Assembly (NCBI RefSeq): GCF_000815465.1
Contig: NZ_JSWE01000186.1
Location: 1 to 52,461, forward strand
Reading direction: 5' to 3'
DNA from: Candidatus Jidaibacter acanthamoeba
GTDB taxonomy: Bacteria > Pseudomonadota > Alphaproteobacteria > Rickettsiales > Midichloriaceae
Length of the DNA stretch: 52,461 nucleotides
Part shown: piece after piece, positions 35,693 to 43,678 of the stretch
Numbering within the stretch: position 1 is the first letter of the stretch
Layout of the letters: every line of letters begins with the position of its first letter
Notes under the pieces: model-generated
What the model was told of the DNA's origin: nothing
Databases searched by the model: none
Seen by the model: only the letters and a program-made list of their open reading frames with translations
Program-made: the position numbers and the translations under genes

Positions 35693-36406
35693 TCAACCTA
35701 ATAAGCTTTTATATATTGCATGAAACTCTTCTGCTTTTAGGCTCGCTGCACCTACTAAAAACCCGTCTAAATTAGCTATGTCTGATATTAGACATGAATT
35801 ATCGGCACTTACTGATCCTCCATATAATACTTTTGCTTTTGACATAGTTGTGATCATATCAACAACTTCTGCAATTTCTTCAACAGTGGGTATCACCCCC
35901 GTACCGATAGACCAAACCGGTTCATAGGCAATAACCGCATTTTTTTGATATAAAATTTGAGAGTTTTCAATTTGCTCCTTAATGAAACTCAGGTAAGTTC
36001 CCTCTTTCCTTTTATTCAACTTTTCACCTACACATAAAATCGGGATTAAATTACTTTGCACTGCTAAATCAATTTTTCGGGCTATTTCTTCACCTCGCTC
36101 ATTGAAAAATTTTCTCCGCTCGTAATGCCCGATTATTACATACTTACACCCAATATCAGTAAGCATTTCACCACTAACTTCTCCCGTGTAAGAGCCTTTT
36201 GGAAATGAGGCAATATTCTGTGCGCCAAGCTTTACAGGACTGTTCTTAGTTATATTATTTACTAAGCTGAGATAAGGATGAGCAGGGCACAGCACAACTT
36301 CAGCCTGTTGCCCAGTAAGCATATTAACATAATATTCCGCAAGGCTTTTTAAGCTTTCTGAATTACCGTTCATCTTCCAATTAGCAATCAATATTTTTTT
36401 GTGCAT
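35693..36406 (-). CDS. tpiA: TpiA, triose-phosphate isomerase
   Basis: TpiA interconverts dihydroxyacetone phosphate and glyceraldehyde 3-phosphate. Catalytic residues are present: Lys11 (NWKMNG), His94 (IIGHYERR) and Glu162 (AYEPVWSIGTG), with the phosphate-binding LYGGSVS near the end. At 237 residues it is slightly shorter than the common 250. One oddity is Tyr95 where almost all TIMs have Ser directly after the catalytic His (GHSERR). It is convergent with hemY and stands alone. Presence of TpiA indicates at least partial glycolysis or gluconeogenesis, or glycerol-phosphate supply for lipids. Confidence 0.93.
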   Translation of the reverse strand: MHKKILIANWKMNGNSESLKSLAEYYVNMLTGQQAEVVLCPAHPYLSLVNNITKNSPVKLGAQNIASFPKGSYTGEVSGEMLTDIGCKYVIIGHYERRKFFNERGEEIARKIDLAVQSNLIPILCVGEKLNKRKEGTYLSFIKEQIENSQILYQKNAVIAYEPVWSIGTGVIPTVEEIAEVVDMITTMSKAKVLYGGSVSADNSCLISDIANLDGFLVGAASLKAEEFHAIYKSLLG

Positions 36407-36491
36407 AGAAACAATACTTTATTAGACTGTTAAAGATATAAAATTATATTTGTTTAACTCTAATAGCAAGTTTATTGCAAAACTCGTATTC

Positions 36492-36520
36492 TTGACTTTA
36501 TCGGATTTGAATGCTAGGAA
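36492..36520 (+). promoter_or_regulatory. Candidate sigma-70-type promoter of the DUF3576 gene
   Basis: TTGACT (36492-36497) and TAGGAA (36515-36520) are spaced by 17 bases, about 30 bases upstream of the ATG. The -35 is near consensus; the -10 is weak. Confidence 0.4.
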
Positions 36521-36549
36521 ATTAAGCAAAATAAATTTTTGGTGAACTT

Positions 36550-37068
36550 ATGAAAAAGTACCGGGTTTTGGCTACGATTATAGCTGCTCTAACCATTACT
36601 TCCTGCTCAAAAGCAGATAAAGAAACAAATTACCCTAAATCAAGGGAAGACCAAGAGTTGGAAAGAATGGGTAAACTTACCGGAGATGACGGAATAGTAC
36701 TTTTCGGCGGCTCCAAGAAAAAAGGTAAATCAGTTGCCGATGCTATAAATGTTAACAGCTACCTGTGGAGAGCTTCTCTGGATTCGGTTCATTTACTGCA
36801 AGCCCCCCTTATTTCAGCTGACCCTTTCGGCGGGGTTATCATCACTGATTGGTATACAAGCAGCCCTAACGCTAAAGAAAGATTTAAGTTTAACATTATG
36901 ATTATCGGTGCGTCTTTAAGATCCGATGCGGTTAAAGTTTCAGCTTTCAAACAAGTTAAAGATGCTCATGGAGCGTGGAAAGATAGCCCGATTACTCCAC
37001 AATTTTCAAGAGATATGGAAGATAAAATCCTACTTAAAGCCAGAGAAATTAAAGTAAATAGCCTTTAA
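36550..37068 (+). CDS. DUF3576 domain lipoprotein
   Basis: The 172-residue protein begins with a lipoprotein signal peptide (LATIIAALTITSC). The rest matches the DUF3576 family, found mainly in alphaproteobacteria including Rickettsiales. Characteristic segments are DDGIVLFGGSKK, VNSYLWRASLDSVHLLQAPLISADPFGGVIITDWY and FKFNIMIIGASLRSDAVKVSAFKQ. Function is unknown; by location it should sit on the periplasmic face of the outer or inner membrane. It precedes the candidate phosphatase effector by 88 bases on the same strand, but an inverted repeat separates the two. Confidence 0.85.
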   Translation: MKKYRVLATIIAALTITSCSKADKETNYPKSREDQELERMGKLTGDDGIVLFGGSKKKGKSVADAINVNSYLWRASLDSVHLLQAPLISADPFGGVIITDWYTSSPNAKERFKFNIMIIGASLRSDAVKVSAFKQVKDAHGAWKDSPITPQFSRDMEDKILLKAREIKVNSL

Positions 37069-37099
37069 ACTACCTTAAACATTATTTCTCGTTAACACT

Positions 37100-37144
37100 T
37101 AATTAACCTTTTGTTGCTAGTATAACGCTATAAAAGGTTAATTA
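37100..37144. repeat. 13-bp perfect inverted repeat upstream of the candidate effector
   Basis: TAATTAACCTTTT (37100-37112) and AAAAGGTTAATTA (37132-37144) pair perfectly across 19 bases and end 12 bases before the ATG at 37157. The structure could be a weak terminator for the DUF3576 gene (TTTTGTT follows), an operator, or an RNA hairpin that controls the effector. No Shine-Dalgarno sequence is visible between the repeat and the ATG. Confidence 0.6.
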
Positions 37145-37156
37145 TTTTGTTATATT

Positions 37157-39286
37157 ATGAAAAATCCTAGTAACTACGAAAGGCTTCAGCAAAACCAAGA
37201 AGAAATTGGACAGAAAATTGCTGCTTATATAAATACTCCTTTAAAAGACATTCCTAAGCCTAAAGAGATTGAATTTGATCTCCAATCTCCTAATTATAGC
37301 AAGTTAATTGAACAGCTGGAAGAGAATAGAGATGCCGGTGAAGGGATAAAATGGACAAGAAACACTTTAGAAGACGGTTCTAAAGTTCTAATTAGAGATG
37401 CACGTAACGTTAACCCTGCTGCTCCGCCGCCGCTTGATAGCCCTGAGTCATATAAAATTCAATTTTTAAATGCCGCAAGAGCTGCTGAGGAGATATTGAA
37501 TTTAGAGCTGGGAAAAGCTACCTCGCATGAAATCCAAGACATAAAAGATAAAGTTCGCATAACGGTAAAGAATTTTTTAGACAATAACCTTGGTAAGGAC
37601 GATATAAAAAAAGAAAATACTACATTAGTGGGGATCCTCAAAGCAGCAGGCATAGAGAATGCCGGGAAAAAAATCTCAGTTGCAAAAGATTTCGGTAACC
37701 TTTCCGATCAGCATTATCATGTGACCACAATTACCAAGCAAAAAGATAGTCAAGGTAAAGATAGCCTAGTCGTGGAATCAGATGCCATGCTTCTTGGGTT
37801 AACCGAAAATCAAAAGCTTCAGTATCTGGCGATAAAACATGCGAAAAGAGGAGAAAATATAGAACTCACAATAAAAGGTGAGCAGGTAAATATGGATTGG
37901 TATAATAACCTTGCACCGCATTTGAAAGATTTGGTACACAAGCATGCAGGAGAAATTGCCGAAGGAAATTTTGTGCTGCCGACTCAGTTGAGAGGCGAGT
38001 TGATAGGCGTACGTAATGCCCACTCTAAGACAACTTATATAACTCCTCCCCTTGATGAGCTTCAAACCTCGACGGAACCGTTAGTAATGAAGTCAAGGAC
38101 TTTACATGCGGGCACTGCATCATTTCACGGCAAACAAGTTTCAAAAGAAGAACGCCAGGAGATAGCGACTGAGAACTTAAGGCAGCTGCAAAGTTTCGTG
38201 CCCCAAGGAAGAACCACAACTATTAACGTGCTTAATTCACCGGCTAACCCGACCGGGATAGATAGCGCTATCCATGAGCAGGTAGGTAAGGGACAGGAAA
38301 AATTAAAGGGAAATAGAGCAACAACCCCGTTTAATATTTGGCGACTGGTCTCCAGAAATGATAACACCGGCTTTGAGAAAATTTTGTCGGATGTAGGTAT
38401 TATTTCCAATAGTATAGGTTTATTAGATATTGCAAAGTTTTTAACCACAGGAAAAAATGAGCAAGCAGCCAGAGAACAACTTGTTAGACAAAAAGTAGAA
38501 GGCTATGAACCTGAAGCATTAGAGGCTTTAGAGCATGCAATTAATGCTAAGCATCTTACGACCACTTCACATCTTTTTAGAGACCCTAATAATTCCAACC
38601 TCGCACTAAGCACTGAAATGAATGCAGTTGCCTTCTCTCTGCTTCACGGGGCTTTAAATAAGCCTGCAGACCTTAACAAGATACCGCTAAGTGAAGTAGT
38701 AGTCCAATGTGCAAGCGGTAAGGATAGGACAGGATTAGAACTCACTGACCAATCTTTTAAAGCAACGAATGAAGCATTACAATTAAAAGGTAAACAAGGT
38801 CAACAAATTGAGAACCTAAAAACTCAAGTAAAAGGCGGGCACACTCAATTTATGGCTTCAGCCAACGGCGGAACCAGGGGAGCGCATGGCATTAAAAAAG
38901 ATACGCTCGCGGCTTTCCCGCAGGATCCCTATAAAGATAATATAGAAGGTCTTCAGCAAAACACGGCAAGCCATAATAAATTTAAATATGAGGATAGGGA
39001 AAAACAGCCTTTGGTTACTAAGATAATTAATAAGATTTTAGATGCCGTAACAAAACCGTTTAAGACAAATAAAGATGAAGAGATTACCTCTCCTGCTACA
39101 GAAAAGCCAAGTATTGCAAAGTTCAGCGATATAAGTTTAAAAAAATTTGAAGAGGAAAAGTCTAAAATGAAAGAGGATATTAAGCCGCAAACTCATGGTG
39201 AGCACCCGAGGCCTAAATGGGCAGAAGGGGTCATAGAAAGAAGAGAACAAAAATCTACTGTTCAATCACAACCTCAACGGGGTTAG
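37157..39286 (+). CDS. Putative secreted phosphatase with SopB/IpgD-type CX5R motif
   Basis: I do not recognise the whole 709-residue protein. At residues 518-526 it has CASGKDRTG, the CX5R phosphatase loop. The KDRTG context is that of the phosphoinositide phosphatases SopB and IpgD (CKSGKDRTG) and of Legionella SidF-type enzymes. Cys518 would be the nucleophile and Arg524 the phosphate ligand. A preceding strand (LSEVVVQ) and a downstream ASANGGTRG loop fit that fold. There is no signal peptide or membrane segment. The last 70 residues are disordered, Lys/Pro-rich and basic, as in type IV secretion signals. Such effectors change host membrane lipids. It is flanked by housekeeping genes and its stop overlaps that of fmt. 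The ATG has no clear Shine-Dalgarno. Confidence 0.65.
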   Translation: MKNPSNYERLQQNQEEIGQKIAAYINTPLKDIPKPKEIEFDLQSPNYSKLIEQLEENRDAGEGIKWTRNTLEDGSKVLIRDARNVNPAAPPPLDSPESYKIQFLNAARAAEEILNLELGKATSHEIQDIKDKVRITVKNFLDNNLGKDDIKKENTTLVGILKAAGIENAGKKISVAKDFGNLSDQHYHVTTITKQKDSQGKDSLVVESDAMLLGLTENQKLQYLAIKHAKRGENIELTIKGEQVNMDWYNNLAPHLKDLVHKHAGEIAEGNFVLPTQLRGELIGVRNAHSKTTYITPPLDELQTSTEPLVMKSRTLHAGTASFHGKQVSKEERQEIATENLRQLQSFVPQGRTTTINVLNSPANPTGIDSAIHEQVGKGQEKLKGNRATTPFNIWRLVSRNDNTGFEKILSDVGIISNSIGLLDIAKFLTTGKNEQAAREQLVRQKVEGYEPEALEALEHAINAKHLTTTSHLFRDPNNSNLALSTEMNAVAFSLLHGALNKPADLNKIPLSEVVVQCASGKDRTGLELTDQSFKATNEALQLKGKQGQQIENLKTQVKGGHTQFMASANGGTRGAHGIKKDTLAAFPQDPYKDNIEGLQQNTASHNKFKYEDREKQPLVTKIINKILDAVTKPFKTNKDEEITSPATEKPSIAKFSDISLKKFEEEKSKMKEDIKPQTHGEHPRPKWAEGVIERREQKSTVQSQPQRG

Positions 39287-40203
39287 TTAAGGTCACTGCC
39301 GATAGGAACCGAGAACCCCCTCAGGAAAGCTTCTGTGTACACCATTTTCCTGCCTTCTCTTTGTACTAATGTAGGCTTTATCACTCCTTTCTTACATGCT
39401 ATCGTCAGGTGATCATCAATTACCGTGCCGCTAAGGGCATCCATCGAAGTTGACTCATATTCAGCCGTGATAATTTTTATCTTTTCATTTCTAAATATAA
39501 AATAAGCTCCGGGCTTAGGGCTTAATGCTCTAATCTTAGCATTAACCAGATGTGCGCTCATGTTCCAATCAATTTTTTCTTCATCCTTGAAAATTTTATT
39601 AGCATAAGTCAATCCTTCTTCAGATTGCTTCTTCCAAACCGCAGTACCGCTTGCAATTTGCTCAATCGTTTCAAGTAATAGTTTTGAGCCTCTTTCAGCT
39701 AAAACACCTGCAAGCTCTCTACCCGTCATATTCTGAGGAATAACATAAGGTTCTTCCAAAATAACATCGCCCGTGTCTAAGCCTTCATCCATTTGCATAA
39801 TGCAAATTGCGGTTTCTTCATCGCCGGCCATTATACATCTTTCTATCGGTGCTGCTCCCCGCCATCTGGGAAGTTTTGAAGGATGAATATTAAGTGCTCC
39901 GAACTTAAATGCTTCTAAAACCGCTTTCGGTAAAATTAAACCATAAGCCACTACCACTATTATATCAGCGCCCAAAGCTTTCAGCTTTTCTACTTCGTCA
40001 GGGTTTTTCAAATTTTTAGGGGTAAAAACCTGTATGTCATGTTTTTCAGCTATAGTTTGAACAGGACTGCACAATAATTGTTTTCCCCTGCCCGCAGGTT
40101 TCGGCTCTCGCGTGTAAATAGCAAGCACCTGATGTTTAGAGCTAATTAAAGCCTCTAAAGCCGGGATTGCAAATTCAGGGGTACCCATAAATACTATTTT
40201 CAT
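39283..40203 (-). CDS. fmt: Fmt, methionyl-tRNA formyltransferase
   Basis: Fmt formylates Met-tRNAi using 10-formyltetrahydrofolate, for translation start. The formyltransferase domain has VFMGTPEFAIPALE at the N-terminus. The catalytic segment is LNIHPSKLPRWRGAAPIERCI with the Asn and His, and the catalytic Asp is in the MQMDEGLDTGDV segment. The C-terminal OB-like domain (KIRALSPKPGAYF) binds tRNA. The length of 306 is normal. In many bacteria fmt is paired with def, which is absent here. The 3' end overlaps that of the candidate effector gene by 4 bases. Confidence 0.95.
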   Translation of the reverse strand: MKIVFMGTPEFAIPALEALISSKHQVLAIYTREPKPAGRGKQLLCSPVQTIAEKHDIQVFTPKNLKNPDEVEKLKALGADIIVVVAYGLILPKAVLEAFKFGALNIHPSKLPRWRGAAPIERCIMAGDEETAICIMQMDEGLDTGDVILEEPYVIPQNMTGRELAGVLAERGSKLLLETIEQIASGTAVWKKQSEEGLTYANKIFKDEEKIDWNMSAHLVNAKIRALSPKPGAYFIFRNEKIKIITAEYESTSMDALSGTVIDDHLTIACKKGVIKPTLVQREGRKMVYTEAFLRGFSVPIGSDLN

Positions 40204-40383
40204 ACTTACTCAACTATTTTTTGTAAACTATCTAATGAAACTAAAAGAATTGCAACTTTAAAGTAATTTAAGCTGCACAATATTTTCTTTAGTTATAGAT
40301 AAATAGATGGTTTTTAAACTTAATTTTTATTAATTACCTTTTTTAGAAAATATAAGAAATTTATTATAGTTTCGCATTATTTC

Positions 40384-40412
40384 TTGCAACCGGCTCTTTA
40401 TAATATTATAAA
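40384..40412 (+). promoter_or_regulatory. Candidate promoter of the M23 peptidase pair
   Basis: TTGCAA (40384-40389) and TATAAA (40407-40412) are separated by 17 bases and end about 30 bases before the ATG. This is one of the best -35/-10 pairs in the window. Confidence 0.5.
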
Positions 40413-40442
40413 TTTGCTATTAGAGAAATAATTTTTGCGTCA

Positions 40443-41768
40443 ATGAGGAAATTACAGAAGTTTGATAAACTACATATCATCCTATTTTTAGGTATATTTA
40501 TATCACTGGCTTTTAACGTTAGTTTTTATATTTCATTTAACGACCTGGAAAAAGATCTGGAGACTATTACTGCTCCCGAAGAAATGGAAGAAGCTAAGCC
40601 GGAAGTAATAGAACAGGAAAAAACTCCAGATCCTACAGATTCTTTAATGTTATTTACCGTACAATCAGGCGATACTTTATTTAAAATATTTTCAGATGCA
40701 GGTATTGCAATAAACGATTCCTATTCTATCAGCTCGGCAATCAATAAAGTTTACGAAGTTTCAAAGTTAAAAATCGGTAACCAAGTTGAGGTTAAATTTT
40801 TAGCGGAAGCCGATAAACCCGAGGATCATGATTATTATTCAAAAGTAAGTTATATAAAAGTAATTACCGATGATAAAATAATCGAAGTAAAGTATGACAA
40901 TAAGGAAAAAGAATACATTGCTAACCTTGTAGTAATACCGCTTACGGTTAAAGAAGTTTTCGCCCATGGCACAATAAATGATAGTTTATATTTATCAGCC
41001 GTTAATTCCGGTGTAAGCCCATATGCGATAATGGATCTCATAAAATTATTCAGTTATAACGTTGACTTTCAAAGAGATATAAAACCAGGTGATGTATTTG
41101 AAGTATATTATAACTGTTTAATTAATGAGAAGGGGCAAAAAGTAAGGGATGGAAATATAATTTATGCTGCCGTAACTCTTGCAGGCAAGAAGAAGGAGAT
41201 ATTCAGATTTTTATCAGACCATCAAGCTACTGATTATTATGATAATAAGGGAGAAAGTATACGTAAAACTTTATTGAAAACTCCTATAAGCGGAGCCAAA
41301 ATCTCTTCAGGTTTTGGTATAAGAAAACACCCGATTTTAGGGTATTCAAAAATGCATAAAGGCTTGGATTATGCAGCACCCAGAGGAACACCCGTGTTTG
41401 CCGCAGGTGACGGCATCATTCATTTTATTAAAGTAGTTAAGAACGGTTATGGGAAACATTTAGAGATTAAACATTCTTCCAAGTATTCTACCCTCTATGC
41501 ACACCTTGACAGGTTCGCAAGCGGTGTTGCAAAGGGAAGCCGGGTAAGCCAAGGAGACATAATAGGTTTTGTCGGTTCTACCGGGATGGCAACCGGCCCT
41601 CATTTACACTATGAAGTACGTGAACGCGGCCAACAAGTCAATCCTGCAAAAATCAGCTTTCCTAAATTCCCTGCTCTTACAGGAGCTGATTTACAAAGAT
41701 TTAAAAATCAGCTAAAAGGTATGGAAGAAAAAATTCTTATGTTTAAGAAAAAAGATGCGAATAAATAA
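40443..41768 (+). CDS. M23/LytM metallo-endopeptidase, catalytically intact
   Basis: A membrane-anchored peptidoglycan hydrolase. One membrane segment (about 12-31) is followed by a Glu/Pro-rich linker and a LysM/OapA-like region (LFTVQSGDTLFKIFSDAGI). A middle domain leads to the C-terminal LytM domain. Zinc ligands are present: His305 and Asp309 in MHKGLDYAAP, and His387/His389 in GPHLHYEVRERG. This matches MepM/YebA-type DD-endopeptidases that cut cross-links so the wall can grow or divide. The length of 441 equals MepM. It is followed directly by a second LytM gene whose metal site is lost, so the pair may combine an enzyme with a regulator. Confidence 0.9.
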   Translation: MRKLQKFDKLHIILFLGIFISLAFNVSFYISFNDLEKDLETITAPEEMEEAKPEVIEQEKTPDPTDSLMLFTVQSGDTLFKIFSDAGIAINDSYSISSAINKVYEVSKLKIGNQVEVKFLAEADKPEDHDYYSKVSYIKVITDDKIIEVKYDNKEKEYIANLVVIPLTVKEVFAHGTINDSLYLSAVNSGVSPYAIMDLIKLFSYNVDFQRDIKPGDVFEVYYNCLINEKGQKVRDGNIIYAAVTLAGKKKEIFRFLSDHQATDYYDNKGESIRKTLLKTPISGAKISSGFGIRKHPILGYSKMHKGLDYAAPRGTPVFAAGDGIIHFIKVVKNGYGKHLEIKHSSKYSTLYAHLDRFASGVAKGSRVSQGDIIGFVGSTGMATGPHLHYEVRERGQQVNPAKISFPKFPALTGADLQRFKNQLKGMEEKILMFKKKDANK

Positions 41769-41775
41769 TATAAAT

Positions 41776-42843
41776 ATGAACACAACAAAAAAGATAGCTT
41801 TTGCTTTATTAATACCGGCTATACTTTCATCCTGCTCTGCTCAAAACCCGGCAGCCGTACGTCATAAAGGAAACTATTATTACGGTAAAGACGGTGTTTC
41901 TAAATATGCGATAGTCTATCCCGGGCAAACGCTTTTACAAATCGCAGTTGAGAATAATATTTCTCTTAAAGATTTAGCTAAAATTAATAAAATAAGCCCA
42001 CCTTACCGTATCTATGCCGGTCAGCATATCAGGCTCCCGAATGAGCTTTATCATATTGTGCAGCCGGGTGAATCTTTAATGGGCATATCTTTAAGATATA
42101 AAGTTTCTTTTGCTGATATGGTAAAAATAAATGATATCCATCCGCCTTATCATGTTAAAATAGGGGAAAAGCTAAGGATTCCGTTAACCAGTAAAGATAA
42201 TACCATTCACGCTGAAGAGCTTGACCCGTATAAAGGTGTGGCACAAGAGAAAGCAGCTCCTATCATTCCCCTTGATGACGGAGGGAGCAATATATCTAAT
42301 TCTAAATCAGAGGCAAGTAAAGATGCCTATGAGGAAGAAGAATTTCAAAGTTTAGAAAAACAATTAGGTGATGAAGAAGGTAGAAATAAAAGCAAATCTT
42401 TATTAAAAGAGAATGGAAACAGCCCAGCTACTGATTTATCTTATAGCCTACCAACTCCTTTAAATTCAGATAAATTCGTATGGCCTATCGGAGACAATGC
42501 TAAGGTTATATCTCATTATGGTCAAAGCCCGGGTAAATTCAGTGAGGGGATGTCAATTGCGGCTCCGCTTAACTCTCCCGTCGCGGCTGTAAGTAGGGGT
42601 GAGGTAATATATGTCGGTAATGATGTTGAAGGCTACGGTAAAATGGTGATCATACGCCATGAAAATGATATTTTGTCAGCATATGCCCACAACAGCTCGG
42701 TTCTAGTTAAAAAAGGAGATAAGGTATCAAGAGGGCAAACCATTGCTAAGGTAGGTAAAACCGGAGACGTAGATAAAGCACAGCTCTACTTTTCATTGCG
42801 AAAAGGAAAATCGACTATTAATCCTGAAAAGCTTCTGAAGTAA
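41776..42843 (+). CDS. nlpD: NlpD-like LysM/degenerate LytM lipoprotein
   Basis: The in-frame ATG at 41776 is chosen because it begins a lipoprotein signal peptide (TTKKIAFALLIPAILSSC) and avoids overlap with the previous gene. Two LysM domains follow (YAIVYPGQTLLQIAVENNI; YHIVQPGESLMGISLRYKV), then an acidic linker and a LytM domain. The metal motifs are lost: GMSIAAP replaces HxGxD, and QLYFSLR replaces HLHFE. This is the pattern of NlpD/EnvC, which do not cut peptidoglycan but activate amidases at the septum. The amidase partner is not in the window. At 355 residues it is close to E. coli NlpD (379). Confidence 0.82.
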   Translation: MNTTKKIAFALLIPAILSSCSAQNPAAVRHKGNYYYGKDGVSKYAIVYPGQTLLQIAVENNISLKDLAKINKISPPYRIYAGQHIRLPNELYHIVQPGESLMGISLRYKVSFADMVKINDIHPPYHVKIGEKLRIPLTSKDNTIHAEELDPYKGVAQEKAAPIIPLDDGGSNISNSKSEASKDAYEEEEFQSLEKQLGDEEGRNKSKSLLKENGNSPATDLSYSLPTPLNSDKFVWPIGDNAKVISHYGQSPGKFSEGMSIAAPLNSPVAAVSRGEVIYVGNDVEGYGKMVIIRHENDILSAYAHNSSVLVKKGDKVSRGQTIAKVGKTGDVDKAQLYFSLRKGKSTINPEKLLK

Positions 42844-42886
42844 TAATAAGTATATCTTTATAGATATTGTTACTAAGCACTATATG

Positions 42887-42919
42887 AAAAAGGCGACCCT
42901 ATAGCCGCCTTTTTATTTT
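42887..42919. terminator. bidirectional intrinsic terminator
   Basis: AAAAAGGCG (42887-42895) and CGCCTTTTT (42906-42914) form a 9-bp stem with a 10-base loop. The A and T runs on the two sides let it serve both the nlpD-like gene (plus) and phaB (minus), which converge here. Confidence 0.8.
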
Positions 42920-42936
42920 ATAGTTAGATATTAAAA

Positions 42937-43656
42937 TTATACTCTTAGCGCACCGTTAACCGGGATAACCGTTCCGGTAATAAACCCGGAAGCATCATCA
43001 GCTAAGAATGCTATAACTCTTGCTATTTCCTCTACATTACCTAAGCGCTGCATCGGTACTTTAGCAACAATTGCATCTAAAGCCTCTTTCGGCATTGCTG
43101 CAACCATTTCAGTGCTAATATATCCCGGTGCTACTGCATTAACGGTTATTCCGGCTCTTGCGCTTTCCAGTGCTAGTGCTTTTGTAAAACCTTCAATCCC
43201 TGCTTTAGCAGCAGAATAGTTGGTTTGCCCCATCATACCGTTGGCATTAACCGAGCTCATGCTGATAATTCTGCCGAATTTACTATCCCTCATCTTTTGA
43301 ATAACTGATTTAGACATATTAAATACAGATGAAAGATTAGTATCAATTACTGCCTTCCAGTCTTCATACGAGAGTTTATGCATCATAGCATCACGTGTAA
43401 TCCCTGCATTGTTTACCAGAATTTCAACATTGCCGCCCAAATATTCTTCTGCTTTTGCCACTCCTTCTACACATTGATTATAGTTAGACACATCCAATTT
43501 AAAAGTTTTTATGCCGGTTTCCTGCTCTAATTTCTTTGCCAAATCATCACTTCCTGCATAAACAACTGCCACTTTATGGCCGGCTGCTTTTAAAGCCATT
43601 GCTATTGCTTTTCCGATACCTCTGGTTCCACCTGTAACTAACGCTCTTCTTCCCAT
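42937..43656 (-). CDS. phaB: PhaB, acetoacetyl-CoA reductase (SDR)
   Basis: PhaB reduces acetoacetyl-CoA to 3-hydroxybutyryl-CoA with NADPH. It has the SDR cofactor loop TGGTRGIG (8-15), NNAG (82-85) and the catalytic Ser134/135, Tyr147 and Lys151 ([20 protein letters not shown]). [30 protein letters not shown] is closest to PhaB among the SDRs; FabG is the main alternative. It lies 22 bases downstream of the thiolase gene, giving the classical phaA-phaB order. No PHB synthase (phaC) is in the window, so the product may go to PHB made elsewhere or to another C4 route. The length is 239. Confidence 0.88.
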   Translation of the reverse strand: MGRRALVTGGTRGIGKAIAMALKAAGHKVAVVYAGSDDLAKKLEQETGIKTFKLDVSNYNQCVEGVAKAEEYLGGNVEILVNNAGITRDAMMHKLSYEDWKAVIDTNLSSVFNMSKSVIQKMRDSKFGRIISMSSVNANGMMGQTNYSAAKAGIEGFTKALALESARAGITVNAVAPGYISTEMVAAMPKEALDAIVAKVPMQRLGNVEEIARVIAFLADDASGFITGTVIPVNGALRV

Positions 43657-43678
43657 TATTTTTCTCCTATTTTATTAT

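Noticed and set aside
41755-41775. ATG of the nlpD-like gene overlapping the first M23 gene
   Set aside because: The in-frame ATG at 41776 begins the lipoprotein signal peptide directly and follows the upstream stop.
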